DNA of 64,000 nucleotides from Proteobacteria bacterium ST_bin14 (GCA_002083655.1 MSXR01000001.1:124001-188000), one strand, 5' to 3'. Shown: positions 26,278-35,327, counted from the first letter of the stretch. The notes: a model not told the origin generated them from the letters alone. Numbers and translations: made by a program.

Positions 26278-26766
26278 CTAGCGCCCCACGCACCCCAGCG
26301 CCGCTGCATCAATCGCGGTTGCGGCACCGCGTAAAGCATAGACGTCGACAAAGGGGCGGCCGCCTTTGCCGAGCGCTTCGACGCTCAATGAGCGGCCGGC
26401 GCGGATTGCCGCGACAATGGCGGCGTCGGTGCGCGCGTCGGGGGCCCAGGCGTCGGCATTCCCGGCGACCAGTTCAAACCGGCGCTCCCCCACGCTAATC
26501 GTCACGCGCGCGCGGGGATCGCGTTCATGGCTGAGGCGCAGGTGCAGCTGCGCGCGGGCGTTTTGGCCGGGCCAGGTCGCGATGCTGGCAAAGGGCCGCC
26601 AATTGCCGCCGCCTGCGCTGCGCTCAACCGGGGTGGAGATGGCGAAGCATTTTAGCGGCGACGGATCACGAAACGCCCCCCAGCGATCAAAAATGCCCAG
26701 CGGTTCGCGCGCCGCCGCCGGGGCGGCCACGACACCCAGCGCGACGAACAGCGCAATCACCCTCAT
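26278..26766 (-). CDS. exported IalB-like protein
   Basis: 162-aa protein with a signal peptide (MRVIALFVALGVVAAPAAA). The mature part (WGAFRDPSPLKCFAIS..., GRSLSVEALGKGG..., AAALGC at the end) resembles the small invasion-associated locus B family of sphingomonads, with a possible Cys-Cys disulfide. The role is not established. It is 10 bp downstream of the histidine phosphatase gene on the same strand. Confidence 0.65.
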   Translation of the reverse strand: MRVIALFVALGVVAAPAAAREPLGIFDRWGAFRDPSPLKCFAISTPVERSAGGGNWRPFASIATWPGQNARAQLHLRLSHERDPRARVTISVGERRFELVAGNADAWAPDARTDAAIVAAIRAGRSLSVEALGKGGRPFVDVYALRGAATAIDAAALGCVGR

Positions 26767-26776
26767 GCTGGCCCCC

Positions 26777-27445
26777 TCATGCGGGCGCATGCCCGGTACC
26801 CCGGTGGACAAGCGTCTCCACCCCGCCTGCGATCATTACCATTGATCCTTGTGGCAGCGGTGGCAGCGTCGGCGCGCCCAGCACCGGATGCACATCTGCC
26901 CCGGTCATCACCCCGCGCAACACCCGGCTGGAAATACCGTGCATGATGATCAGCCGGTCGCCGGGATCGTCATGTGTTTCGGCCAGCCAGTCGGAAACGC
27001 GCGTGGCAATTTGCGGATAGGTTTCACCGTCCGGCGCGGGCAGCAACAGGCCGGTGCCCGGTTCAATGATTGTGCCGAATTCGGCCATCACATCGGCATA
27101 ATAGCGCCCACCCCAACAACCCATGCCAATTTCCACCAGCCGGTCGTCATGATGCGTGTCATGCCAATCGAGCCCCAGATGTTCTGTCACCACCGCCAGC
27201 GTCTGAAGCGCACGACCCATGCTGGATGACCACAAGGTTAGCGACGGTTTTTCCCCCAGGAACCCCGCGAGCGCCGCGCCCATCTCATCTGCTTGGGCAA
27301 AGCCTGCGCGGGTCAGCGGCGTGTGCGCCGCCTCCCCCTGCAGCCGCCTTGCTGCATTGAAAACGGTTTCGCCGTGGCGGGCGATAAAGTCACGCCCCTT
27401 GCGCGGGCCGGGGCCATTGGTGGGGCCGTTGGGGATGTTGTTCAT
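26777..27445 (-). CDS. histidine phosphatase (phosphoglycerate mutase-like) family protein
   Basis: 222-aa phosphatase. The catalytic RHG motif is FIARHGETVFNAARRLQGE (phospho-His at about residue 24), with the second His in IIMHGISSRVLRG. It is a cofactor-independent-looking 'SixA/PhoE-like' phosphatase; the substrate is unknown. It diverges from dnaN, 165 bp apart, and is followed by the IalB-like gene. Confidence 0.87.
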   Translation of the reverse strand: MNNIPNGPTNGPGPRKGRDFIARHGETVFNAARRLQGEAAHTPLTRAGFAQADEMGAALAGFLGEKPSLTLWSSSMGRALQTLAVVTEHLGLDWHDTHHDDRLVEIGMGCWGGRYYADVMAEFGTIIEPGTGLLLPAPDGETYPQIATRVSDWLAETHDDPGDRLIIMHGISSRVLRGVMTGADVHPVLGAPTLPPLPQGSMVMIAGGVETLVHRGTGHAPA

Positions 27446-27610
27446 GGTCGCTTTTTCCCTTTTGTGGTCTCTGATTGCAACGAGGCATTATGCGCGCCTG
27501 CGCAGCGCTTGCCCCCGCCCGGTTTATGTTTAAGGAAAGAGACACGGCGAATTGTCCCCGGCGCTTGTTGGGCCGGGCGAATATCATGGGCGGCGGCCCG
27601 GGGGAGACCA

Positions 27611-28723
27611 ATGAAAGCGACGATCGAACGCGCCACCTTGTTGAAGGGCTTAAGCCACGTCCAGTCGGTGGTTGAGCGGCGCAATACCATCCCCATCCTG
27701 TCCAACGTGCTGATCGAGGCGACCGCTGACGGCACGATCAAGCTGATGGCGACCGATCTTGATCTGCAGATCAACGAACATATTGCCGCCACCGTCGAAA
27801 CACCGGGCGCGACGACCGTGTCGGCGCACACATTATTCGATATCGCGCGCAAGCTGCCTGAGGGTAGCCAGGTGAGCCTGAGCGCTGCCGAAGGCCGGAT
27901 GACGATCATGGCCGGGCGCGCCAAGTTTCAGCTTTCCACGCTGCCGCGCGATGATTTTCCGGTCATTGCAGAGGGCGAATTGCCCACCAGTTTCGAACTG
28001 CCCGCCGAAACGCTGAAACAGATCATCGACAAGACGCGCTTTGCGATTTCGACCGAGGAAACACGTTATTACCTGAACGGCATTTTCCTGCACGTATCGG
28101 ACGATCCACTCCCCGTGCTGAAGGCCGCCGCCACCGACGGCCACCGGCTTGCGCGCGTCACCGTGACGCGGCCGGACGGGGCGGAGGGGATGCCCGACGT
28201 GATCGTGCCGCGCAAATGCGTGGCGGAATTGCGCAAGCTGCTTGACGAGATTGACGGATCGGTGGGCGTATCGCTGTCTGCGACCAAGATTCGCTTCGAT
28301 CTGGGCCAGGCGTTGCTGACGTCGAAACTCATCGACGGCACCTTCCCTGATTACAGCCGCGTGATCCCAACCGGCAATGACAAGATTTTGCGGATCGATC
28401 CGCGCAGTTTTGAAGAAGGCGTTGACCGCGTGTCGACGATCGCCACTGAAAAGACGCGCGCGGTGAAAATGGCACTGGATCGTGACAAAATCACGCTGTC
28501 CGTCACCAGCCCCGAAAATGGCACCGCGGCCGAAGAAGTGTCCGGCGATTATGCCGCCGCGCCGTTCGAAATCGGGTTCAACAGTCGCTATCTGCTCGAC
28601 ATATTGGCGCAGGTTCATGGTGATATGGTGGAAGTCCACCTGGCCGACGCCGCCGCCCCCACGCTGATCCGCGAGAATGACAAGGCACCGGCGCTCTACG
28701 TCATCATGCCGATGCGGGTGTGA
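27611..28723 (+). CDS. dnaN: DNA polymerase III sliding clamp, beta subunit
   Basis: Ring-forming processivity clamp. 370 aa, three repeats of the clamp fold: MKATIERATLLKGLSHVQ at the start, VVERRNTIPILSNVL, SDPLPVLKAAATDGHRLA in the middle and the ALYVIMPMRV end. The ATG at 27611 is preceded by GGGGAG. No dnaA is adjacent; the Mrr gene follows by 40 bp. Confidence 0.98.
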   Translation: MKATIERATLLKGLSHVQSVVERRNTIPILSNVLIEATADGTIKLMATDLDLQINEHIAATVETPGATTVSAHTLFDIARKLPEGSQVSLSAAEGRMTIMAGRAKFQLSTLPRDDFPVIAEGELPTSFELPAETLKQIIDKTRFAISTEETRYYLNGIFLHVSDDPLPVLKAAATDGHRLARVTVTRPDGAEGMPDVIVPRKCVAELRKLLDEIDGSVGVSLSATKIRFDLGQALLTSKLIDGTFPDYSRVIPTGNDKILRIDPRSFEEGVDRVSTIATEKTRAVKMALDRDKITLSVTSPENGTAAEEVSGDYAAAPFEIGFNSRYLLDILAQVHGDMVEVHLADAAAPTLIRENDKAPALYVIMPMRV

Positions 28724-28763
28724 CCTTTCGTCGATTCAGTTAATCGCTAAGCGAGGGATCGTG

Positions 28764-29672
28764 ATGGAGATTCCTGATTTCCAATCGCTTATGTTGCCTG
28801 TTCTTCGGTCATCCGATGCTGGTGAAGTGCATATTGCCGATGTGGTACAGCGATTGGGCGAAGAGTTCTCGTTGAATACTGAGCAGCTTGCCCATTTGCT
28901 GCCGTCGGGACGCCAGACCACTTTTGCAAACCGAGTGCATTGGGCAAAAAGCTATCTAGGCAAGGCTGGTTTAATCCGGCTGACAAGACGGGGTTATTTT
29001 GAGATTACGCCTGCTGGCCAAAAACTGCTGGCTAAACCACCCCCGCGGATCGACATTAACTTTCTTCGGCAATTCCCTGAATTTAGAGAGTTTAAGGCGT
29101 CAGCCGATCGAGAAACACCCGATCAAACTCAGGTTGTTTCTGCATCCAGCTTGACGCCAGATGAGGAAATTCGTCGAGCCCGAGATCGGATCGAGGACGA
29201 TCTAGCAGCAGAAATTTTGGCAAAGATTGTTTCGGCCCCTCCTGCGTTTTTCGAACGGGTTGTCGTTCGATTGGTTACAGCGATGGGATATGGTGGGTCG
29301 GTCTCTGATGCTGGCCAAGCACTCGGAAAATCTGGCGATGGTGGTGTTGATGGTGTGATTAACGAAGACGTTCTCGGCCTTGATCGAATTTACGTGCAGG
29401 CAAAGCGCTATGGCGTCGATAACTCCATTGGGCCGGGTGCCATCCGTGACTTCTTCGGTGCACTCGACCAATTTAAGGCAAATAAGGGACTTTTTGTAAC
29501 GACGTCGACCTTTACCTCTGCCGCAAAATTAACAGCCGACGGATTGAGCAAGAGGATTGTCCTAATCGACGGAACCCGGTTCGCCCGGTTGATGATCCAG
29601 TACGATGTGGGCTGTCGATTAGAAGAACAAATCTCAATCAAGCGGCTCGACGAAGATTTCTTCGAGGTTTGA
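28764..29672 (+). CDS. mrr: Mrr-type restriction endonuclease
   Basis: 302-aa type IV-like nuclease that cuts methylated foreign DNA in known cases. The N-terminal ~95 residues form the Mrr winged-helix recognition domain. The C-terminal PD-(D/E)xK core has Glu164 in FFERVVVRLV, Asp196 in GDGGVDGVI and Gln212-x-Lys214 in YVQAKRYG. Its base composition is visibly lower in GC than dnaN and coq4, suggesting transfer. The ATG at 28764 has GAGGGA upstream; an adjacent GTG is possible. Confidence 0.93.
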   Translation: MEIPDFQSLMLPVLRSSDAGEVHIADVVQRLGEEFSLNTEQLAHLLPSGRQTTFANRVHWAKSYLGKAGLIRLTRRGYFEITPAGQKLLAKPPPRIDINFLRQFPEFREFKASADRETPDQTQVVSASSLTPDEEIRRARDRIEDDLAAEILAKIVSAPPAFFERVVVRLVTAMGYGGSVSDAGQALGKSGDGGVDGVINEDVLGLDRIYVQAKRYGVDNSIGPGAIRDFFGALDQFKANKGLFVTTSTFTSAAKLTADGLSKRIVLIDGTRFARLMIQYDVGCRLEEQISIKRLDEDFFEV

Positions 29673-29772
29673 TCCAATTCAACAAGCCCGCAGCGGAGCG
29701 AAATTTCCTACCCTTCGCCAAGCGGCGCTTGCCCCAAAACGGCAATGATTGATTAACCGGCGGCGATCATAC

Positions 29773-29794
29773 ATACTGACATCATTGTCAGTAT
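29773..29794. promoter_or_regulatory. perfect operator-like dyad upstream of coq4
   Basis: ATACTGACA and TGTCAGTAT are perfect 9-bp arms around TCAT, ending 19 bp before the coq4 ATG. Length and symmetry suit a TetR-family operator. No regulator gene is adjacent, so the factor is unknown. Confidence 0.65.
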
Positions 29795-29813
29795 CTCTCT
29801 TCGGAGTCGTCCC

Positions 29814-30602
29814 ATGGCCAAGCTTCCTCCTTTTCCCGGCACCACCGGCAAACGTGATTGGCGCACGGCGTTTTCGGCGATCCGCAAGCTGTTGAATAAT
29901 GGCGATGATACCACGCAGGTGTTCCTGATCATGCGCGCGCTGAATGTGGGTAATGCGCCGCTGAATTATGCGCGCTTCATCGCCACGGCAGAGGGCGGGC
30001 GGATGGCGTATGAGCGCGTTGAACTGGCGCGCAAACTATCGGACCCTGCCTATGTCGCGCAATTTGCGCCGGGGACGGTGGGGGCTGCGTACCGCGACTT
30101 CCTGGCCAAGACGGGCTATTCGGCCGATGGCCTGGTCGAAGTGAGCCGGGTGATCAGCGAAGATGACATGCTGCACCCCTATGCCTGGTTCGGCCGCCGG
30201 GTGCGCGACACGCACGACATTTGGCACGTGCTGAACGGATATAAGGCAGATGAATCGCTGGGCGAGGCCGCGCTGGTCGCGTTTTCCTATGCGCAGGTCG
30301 GCGGGCTCGGCTGGGCATTTATCGGCGGCGCGGCGGCGCTGAAGAGCATTAGCGTGACGGGTAACCTGCTGTTCGCCAAGGCGGTTTGGGAAGGCTATGC
30401 GCGCGGTCGCAAGGCACAATGGCTGGCGGGCGAGGATTATGAAAAGCTGCTTCACGAGCCAATTGAAGCGGCGCGCGCGCGGCTGGGCCTGAGTGTACCG
30501 GTTGCCTATCTGAGAGCGCAGCGCGAACTGGGCGCAGAGATGGCGTCGTACCTTAGCCAGGCCAAGGCTGGTGCCGTGCCCGAGGTAAAGCTCGCCGCCT
30601 GA
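29814..30602 (+). CDS. Coq4-family ubiquinone biosynthesis protein
   Basis: 262-aa homologue of eukaryotic Coq4, a scaffold (and reported decarboxylase/hydroxylase) of ubiquinone synthesis. The zinc motif HDxxH is present as DTHDIWHVLNGY, with LHPYAWFGRR just before it. The ATG at 29814 follows GGAGTCGTCCC. A perfect dyad upstream suggests separate control. No other ubi genes are adjacent. Confidence 0.88.
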   Translation: MAKLPPFPGTTGKRDWRTAFSAIRKLLNNGDDTTQVFLIMRALNVGNAPLNYARFIATAEGGRMAYERVELARKLSDPAYVAQFAPGTVGAAYRDFLAKTGYSADGLVEVSRVISEDDMLHPYAWFGRRVRDTHDIWHVLNGYKADESLGEAALVAFSYAQVGGLGWAFIGGAAALKSISVTGNLLFAKAVWEGYARGRKAQWLAGEDYEKLLHEPIEAARARLGLSVPVAYLRAQRELGAEMASYLSQAKAGAVPEVKLAA

Positions 30603-30667
30603 CGGCTTGGTTATCGCCGCCCACGAACCACGCGCGACAATCTGCCAAACGCGCTAAGGCAGGGCCA

Positions 30668-31753
30668 ATGTTGTCGCGCCTTGTCCTTACCGATTTCCGC
30701 AATCATGCCGCGGCCACGCTGACGCCCGGGCCCGGCTTTGTCGTCCTCACCGGCGATAATGGTGCGGGTAAGACCAACATATTGGAAGCCGTATCGCTGC
30801 TGTCGCCCGGACGGGGATTGCGCCGCGCGCCGCTGGCGGAAATGGCGCGGCAGGGCGGCGTGGGCGGCTTTGGCGTGGCGGCGGGGTTGGTGGGCGACAT
30901 CGATATCGCCACGGGCACGCAAGCGAGCGCGCCGGAACGACGCATCGTCCGCGTCCAGGGCGCGCCGGCTGCCGCGACCGCGCTGGCCGAATGGCTGACG
31001 ATATTGTGGCTGACCCCGGCGATGGACCGGTTGTTCACCGAACCCGCCAGCGAACGCCGGCGATTTCTGGACCGGCTGACGCTGGCATTGCACCCCGGCC
31101 ATGCGGTCCACGCCAATCGCTATGAAGCCGCGATGCGCGCGCGCAACCGGCTGTTGGCAGATGATCGCCCTCCCGATCCCGATTGGCTGCGCGCGCTGGA
31201 GGTGCAAATGGCCGAACACGGCGCGGCGATTGATGCGGCGCGGCGGGACACGGTTGATCAGTTGGGCGCGGCGCTGGCCAGCCAGCCGGCTGGGCCATTT
31301 GCACGAGCGGGCCTTTCGCTTGATGGCTGGACCGGGGCGGGCGACGTGCTGGCGCGGGACCTGGCGCGCGATCTGGAGCGGGGCCGCGCGCGCGATGCCG
31401 CCGCCGGACGCACGCTGGCGGGGCCGCACCGAACCGATCTTGCCGTGACGCATCTCGACAAAGGGCAGAGCGCCGCTTTGTGTTCAACCGGCGAGCAAAA
31501 GGCGCTGCTGCTGTCGATCATCCTTGCCCATGCCGATCTGGTGGCGGTGCAATGCGGGCACGCGCCGGTGCTGTTGCTGGATGAGGTGGCAGCCCATCTT
31601 GATCCGCATCGCCGCGCCGCGCTGTTTGATCGGTTGGCGGGCAAGGGGCAGGTGTGGATGACAGGGACGGAGCCGGCATTGTTTGATGCCGTGCCCGGTG
31701 GTGCCACGCGGTACACGGTCGCTGACGGCGCAGTTGTCTCGGCCGATTTGTAA
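30668..31753 (+). CDS. recF: DNA replication and repair protein RecF
   Basis: SMC-like ATPase loading RecA at gaps. 361 aa. Walker A is in LTGDNGAGKTNILEAVSLLS, the signature motif in CSTGEQKALLLSIILAHADL and Walker B in PVLLLDEVAAHLD. Start ATG at 30668 (MLSRLVLTDFRNH). It is co-oriented with dnaN and gyrB but not contiguous with either. Its stop lies inside the dyad upstream of aceA. Confidence 0.96.
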   Translation: MLSRLVLTDFRNHAAATLTPGPGFVVLTGDNGAGKTNILEAVSLLSPGRGLRRAPLAEMARQGGVGGFGVAAGLVGDIDIATGTQASAPERRIVRVQGAPAAATALAEWLTILWLTPAMDRLFTEPASERRRFLDRLTLALHPGHAVHANRYEAAMRARNRLLADDRPPDPDWLRALEVQMAEHGAAIDAARRDTVDQLGAALASQPAGPFARAGLSLDGWTGAGDVLARDLARDLERGRARDAAAGRTLAGPHRTDLAVTHLDKGQSAALCSTGEQKALLLSIILAHADLVAVQCGHAPVLLLDEVAAHLDPHRRAALFDRLAGKGQVWMTGTEPALFDAVPGGATRYTVADGAVVSADL

Positions 31754-31763
31754 AGAATTTACA
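31749..31763. promoter_or_regulatory. inverted repeat upstream of aceA
   Basis: TGTAAA-GAA-TTTACA, a perfect dyad, overlaps the recF stop codon and lies 121 bp before the isocitrate lyase start. It may be a binding site for a regulator of the glyoxylate shunt. Regulator unknown. Confidence 0.5.
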
Positions 31764-31883
31764 TCATTGCAACAAGTTTAGGATGGATTCGTACAGTGCG
31801 ACCCCAAATCGCCACGATTTGCAGGCGCGCGCCGTGTAAATCTGTCTAGGGAGCACGCATATCTAATCACCAAAGGCCTCCCC

Positions 31884-33479
31884 ATGAGCTATCAGGATCA
31901 CATCGCGCAGATTGGCGCGCTCATCAAAAACCAGCGCGGCACCTGGGACGGCATTGATGCCGAATCGGTCGCGCGGATGCGCACACAGAACCGGTTCCAG
32001 TCGGGCCTCGACATTGCGCGCTATACCGCTGCCATCATGCGCCGCGACATGGCCGCCTATGATGCCGATCCCGCGAACTACACCCAGTCGCTCGGCTGCT
32101 GGCACGGCTTTATCGGCCAGCAAAAGATGATCAGCATCAAAAAGCATTTCGGCAGCACTGAACGCCGGTATCTGTACCTGTCGGGCTGGATGGTCGCTGC
32201 GCTGCGCAGCGAATTTGGTCCGCTGCCCGATCAATCGATGCACGAAAAGACCAGCGTTCCGGCGCTGATCGAGGAACTTTATACCTTTTTGCGCCAGGCC
32301 GATGCGCGCGAGCTGGGCATGATGTTCCGCGATCTGGATGCTGCGCGCGACGCAGGGGACCAGATCAAGGCCAAGCAGCTGATGGCGGCGATCGACGGCT
32401 ATCAAACGCATGTCGTGCCGATCATCGCCGATATCGATGCCGGGTTCGGTAATGCTGAGGCGACGTATCTGCTCGCCAAGAAGATGATCGAGGCCGGTGC
32501 CTGCGCGCTACAGATCGAAAACCAGGTGTCTGACGAGAAACAGTGCGGCCATCAGGACGGCAAGGTTACGGTGCCGCATGAGGATTTCCTCGCGAAGGTG
32601 CGCGCGTGCCGCTATGCATTTCTGGAACTGGGCGTTGAGGACGGCATTATCGTCACCCGCACCGATTCACTCGGCGCTGGCCTGACCAAGCAAATCGCGG
32701 TTTCAAACGCTCCGGGTGATCTGGGCGACCAGTATAACAGCTACCTCGATTGCGAAGAGATTGACCCCAGCACTGCGCGCAACGGCGACGTGATCCTGAA
32801 CCGCGACGGCAAGCTGCTGCGGCCAAAGCGTCTGCCATCAAACCTGTTCCAGTTCCGCGCTGGCACCGGTGAGGACCGCTGCGTGATGGATTGCATCGCC
32901 AGCCTGCAAAACGGCGCTGATCTGCTGTGGATTGAAACCGAAAAGCCCCATATCGAACAGATTGCCGGGATGGTTGACCGCATTCGTGAGGTAATCCCGA
33001 ATGCCAAGCTGGTGTATAACAACTCACCCAGCTTTAACTGGACGCTGAATTTCCGCCAGCAGGTGTTCGATGCTTGGGCGGCTGAGGGCAAGGATGTGTC
33101 CGCTTATGATCGTGCCCGGCTGATGTCGGTCGATTATGACGGCACTGATCTGGGCAATGAAGCTGATGAACGCATCCGCACCTTTCAGCGTGATGCCGCG
33201 GCGCGCGCCGGGATTTTCCATCACCTGATCACGCTGCCAACCTATCACACCGCCGCGCTGAGCACCGATAATCTGGCCAAGGAGTATTTCGGCGACCAGG
33301 GCATGCTCGGTTACGTCAAGGGCGTGCAGCGTAAGGAAATCCGCGAAGGCATTGCCTGTGTGAAGCACCAGAACATGTCCGGCAGCGACATTGGTGACGA
33401 TCACAAGGAATATTTCGCTGGTGAGGCCGCGCTGAAAGCAGGCGGCGCACACAACACGATGAATCAATTTGCTGCCTAA
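31884..33479 (+). CDS. aceA: isocitrate lyase (531-aa subfamily)
   Basis: Glyoxylate-shunt enzyme splitting isocitrate into succinate and glyoxylate. It belongs to the long form typified by the Pseudomonas aeruginosa enzyme. The catalytic loop is SDEKQCGHQDGK (KKCGH variant KQCGH); the Mg site is seen in IADIDAGFGNAEATYLLAKK and NNSPSFNWT. It ends MNQFAA, a sequence tandemly duplicated after the stop. Malate synthase is not in the window. Confidence 0.95.
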   Translation: MSYQDHIAQIGALIKNQRGTWDGIDAESVARMRTQNRFQSGLDIARYTAAIMRRDMAAYDADPANYTQSLGCWHGFIGQQKMISIKKHFGSTERRYLYLSGWMVAALRSEFGPLPDQSMHEKTSVPALIEELYTFLRQADARELGMMFRDLDAARDAGDQIKAKQLMAAIDGYQTHVVPIIADIDAGFGNAEATYLLAKKMIEAGACALQIENQVSDEKQCGHQDGKVTVPHEDFLAKVRACRYAFLELGVEDGIIVTRTDSLGAGLTKQIAVSNAPGDLGDQYNSYLDCEEIDPSTARNGDVILNRDGKLLRPKRLPSNLFQFRAGTGEDRCVMDCIASLQNGADLLWIETEKPHIEQIAGMVDRIREVIPNAKLVYNNSPSFNWTLNFRQQVFDAWAAEGKDVSAYDRARLMSVDYDGTDLGNEADERIRTFQRDAAARAGIFHHLITLPTYHTAALSTDNLAKEYFGDQGMLGYVKGVQRKEIREGIACVKHQNMSGSDIGDDHKEYFAGEAALKAGGAHNTMNQFAA

Positions 33480-33550
33480 GCGGCAGCCGGGAATCAGTTT
33501 GCTGCCTAAGCGGCAGCGGGGAATCAATTTGCTGCCTGAGCAGTAACGAG
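33461..33550 (+). repeat. 30-bp tandem repeat spanning the aceA stop codon
   Basis: Two near-perfect 30-base units (33461-33490, 33491-33520) and a decayed third (33521-33550). Each carries the last codons NQFAA plus a stop in the same phase. The first two fold as GCTGCC/GGCAGC hairpins. The array makes a hairpin-rich 3' untranslated region. Confidence 0.85.
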
Positions 33551-33630
33551 TTTGCCGCCCCAAGCGCGGCATCACTACCGGATCGCGAGATAACGCGACC
33601 GGACACGACTTTCCTGGGGAGGAAAGCCTG

Positions 33631-33671
33631 GCCCGTCGTTGCGGTAACGCAGCGGCGGGCCTTTCGCTTTT
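33631..33671 (+). terminator. terminator after aceA
   Basis: A 13-bp stem (33631-33643 with 33648-33660, two G-U pairs) with loop GTAA is followed by CTTTCGCTTTT. It touches the stop codon of the convergent MarR gene and may serve both strands. Confidence 0.8.
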
Positions 33672-34150
33672 CAGGCGTTAGGTGGGTCTGGTACGGGGTC
33701 GCGTGCCGCGTCCAGCGCGATGCGCAGCCGCCGCAACATCGGCAGTAGCTGGGCCAGTTCAGCCGGATCAACCACTGCATCAAGCATCGGGAACAGCGGG
33801 ACCATGGCCGCAAGCGCCGCCTCCCGCGCTTTGTGGCCGTTGTGCGTCAGTGCCACCAGCTTGCCGCGACCGTCCAAAGGGTCAGCGCGAATCACGACCA
33901 GCCCGGCGCGTGCCATGCGGGTGAGCGTGCTCGTCATCGTCGGACGCGTGACTTGTAATGCACTGGCAAGCTGTGCGGGTGAGCGTTCACGGTGACCCAG
34001 GCGTACAAAGTGGTTCAGCACCACGAACTGGGCGCGCGTCATGCCGCGTGGCAGCGCCCGTTCAAGCATCGTTCCCGCCAGCTGGTCGATGATGCCGATT
34101 TCGTTGAAAAACTCGAATGCGGCGGGATCTGGCTGTGATGCCGGGATCAT
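33671..34150 (-). CDS. MarR-family transcriptional regulator
   Basis: 159-aa winged-helix regulator. The DNA-binding segment is SPAQLASALQVTRPTMTSTLTRM, with the wing DPLDGRGKLVALTHNG. The ATG at 34150 overlaps the stop of the Acg-type oxidoreductase (ATGA), so it is cotranscribed with it and probably controls the shared promoter, where a dyad is found at 35292-35327. The ligand is unknown. Confidence 0.88.
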   Translation of the reverse strand: MIPASQPDPAAFEFFNEIGIIDQLAGTMLERALPRGMTRAQFVVLNHFVRLGHRERSPAQLASALQVTRPTMTSTLTRMARAGLVVIRADPLDGRGKLVALTHNGHKAREAALAAMVPLFPMLDAVVDPAELAQLLPMLRRLRIALDAARDPVPDPPNA

Positions 34151-35277
34151 AACAGGTGGGTCTCCAGCGGCCAACGCGGGGCGGGCAAGGTGGGCGGGGC
34201 AGTGCCGATCCGTGCGAGCATCTGAACCCGCTCGCTGCCGGTTGCCCCCAACAGGCGGTGGATTTGCCCGAAATCGGCAGTCATTTCAGGATATTCCTGC
34301 AAGGCCTGGCTCAGCGGGTGCATCGACAGCCCCAATGATGTTGCCCGCAATTGGGCACGCACATAGCGTCGTCCGGCATCCAGCTGTTCGGCGCGGGTGT
34401 TGCCCGGCGTCGTGATCCAGATGACCGCCGGGATCGAACCGCAACTCTCCTGCACTTGCTTCAGGCCCATTTTGAACGCCGTACTGTTTGGATCTGCGAT
34501 CTGATCATGGTCAATCATGCCTATTGCCCGCAATGCCTCAACGCCCGCGCCGCCGATGGGCAGCCCGTCCGGCACTGCATCCATTTCCGCCGCGCCGATC
34601 CGCATCAACCGCACGCTTTCCATATAGGTCCGCTTGGTGAGCGTTTCGGTCGTCATGGCGCGCACTGCCAGCGGCCTGATCTTTGCGAGCAATTCAGGAT
34701 CGGCGCTGGTGATCGCATTCTCCTGGGCCACTGCGTGGAGCTGCGCCGGTGTCGGCGGCGCGGCTTGGTAAAGCGCCCGATTGGTGTGGCGGTGCGTAAT
34801 CGCGGTGAACAACGAATCCCGCCGGATCAAAGCATCCCGGCGGAAGACCAGCCGGGCCAGCGGGCGCTGATCGAGCCTGGGTTGTGGCTCTCCCTGGGGA
34901 AAGGGGATCACATCAATTGCATAGCCGCGCTCAGCCGCTGCAATGCGCGCGACCTCAATAAAGGTGCCAAAACCCATGGTGATCTGGCGATCATAGGGGT
35001 CGGTTTCGGGAAGCCGCTTGTCCAGGTCGCACCGAATCAGGGCGACGTCGCTGCCGACAAGCTCAATCAGCCAAGGCTGGCGGTTATGCGGATTTGGCGC
35101 AAGGATGGCATAGCGAAAAGCATCAAGCCGAACATCGGCAGGGCGGCGGGGATCAATACGCCATGGCGCGATCGCCGTGGTTGGGGACCGCATCACCCGC
35201 CAAGCGGCGCCGCTGCCAACAAGGACAAGCCCTGCGCCGCCCGCCCCAAGGATGAGTGCTCGTCTGGAAAGCGGCAT
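34147..35277 (-). CDS. Acg-like nitroreductase-fold protein with Tat-type signal
   Basis: 376 aa. It starts MPLSRRALILGAGGAGLVLV, a twin-arginine-like signal or anchor. The remainder matches the duplicated nitroreductase fold of the Acg family: RYAILAPNPHNRQPWLIEL near residue 55 and RYVRAQLRATSLGLSMHPLS later. FMN-dependent oxidoreductase activity is likely but the substrate is unknown. GGAGG eight bases upstream selects the ATG at 35277 over 35289. Confidence 0.75.
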   Translation of the reverse strand: MPLSRRALILGAGGAGLVLVGSGAAWRVMRSPTTAIAPWRIDPRRPADVRLDAFRYAILAPNPHNRQPWLIELVGSDVALIRCDLDKRLPETDPYDRQITMGFGTFIEVARIAAAERGYAIDVIPFPQGEPQPRLDQRPLARLVFRRDALIRRDSLFTAITHRHTNRALYQAAPPTPAQLHAVAQENAITSADPELLAKIRPLAVRAMTTETLTKRTYMESVRLMRIGAAEMDAVPDGLPIGGAGVEALRAIGMIDHDQIADPNSTAFKMGLKQVQESCGSIPAVIWITTPGNTRAEQLDAGRRYVRAQLRATSLGLSMHPLSQALQEYPEMTADFGQIHRLLGATGSERVQMLARIGTAPPTLPAPRWPLETHLL

Positions 35278-35291
35278 GGGAACCTCCATTT

Positions 35292-35327
35292 GATTAGATA
35301 CCTAACTATTTAGTTTGATGTCTAATC
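35292..35327. promoter_or_regulatory. MarR-type operator region
   Basis: GATTAGA (35292-35298) is inverted as TCTAATC (35321-35327), with a second inner dyad AACTA-TT-TAGTT (35304-35315). It sits 15 bp before the oxidoreductase-marR start in an AT-rich island, fitting autoregulation by the MarR protein. Confidence 0.6.
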
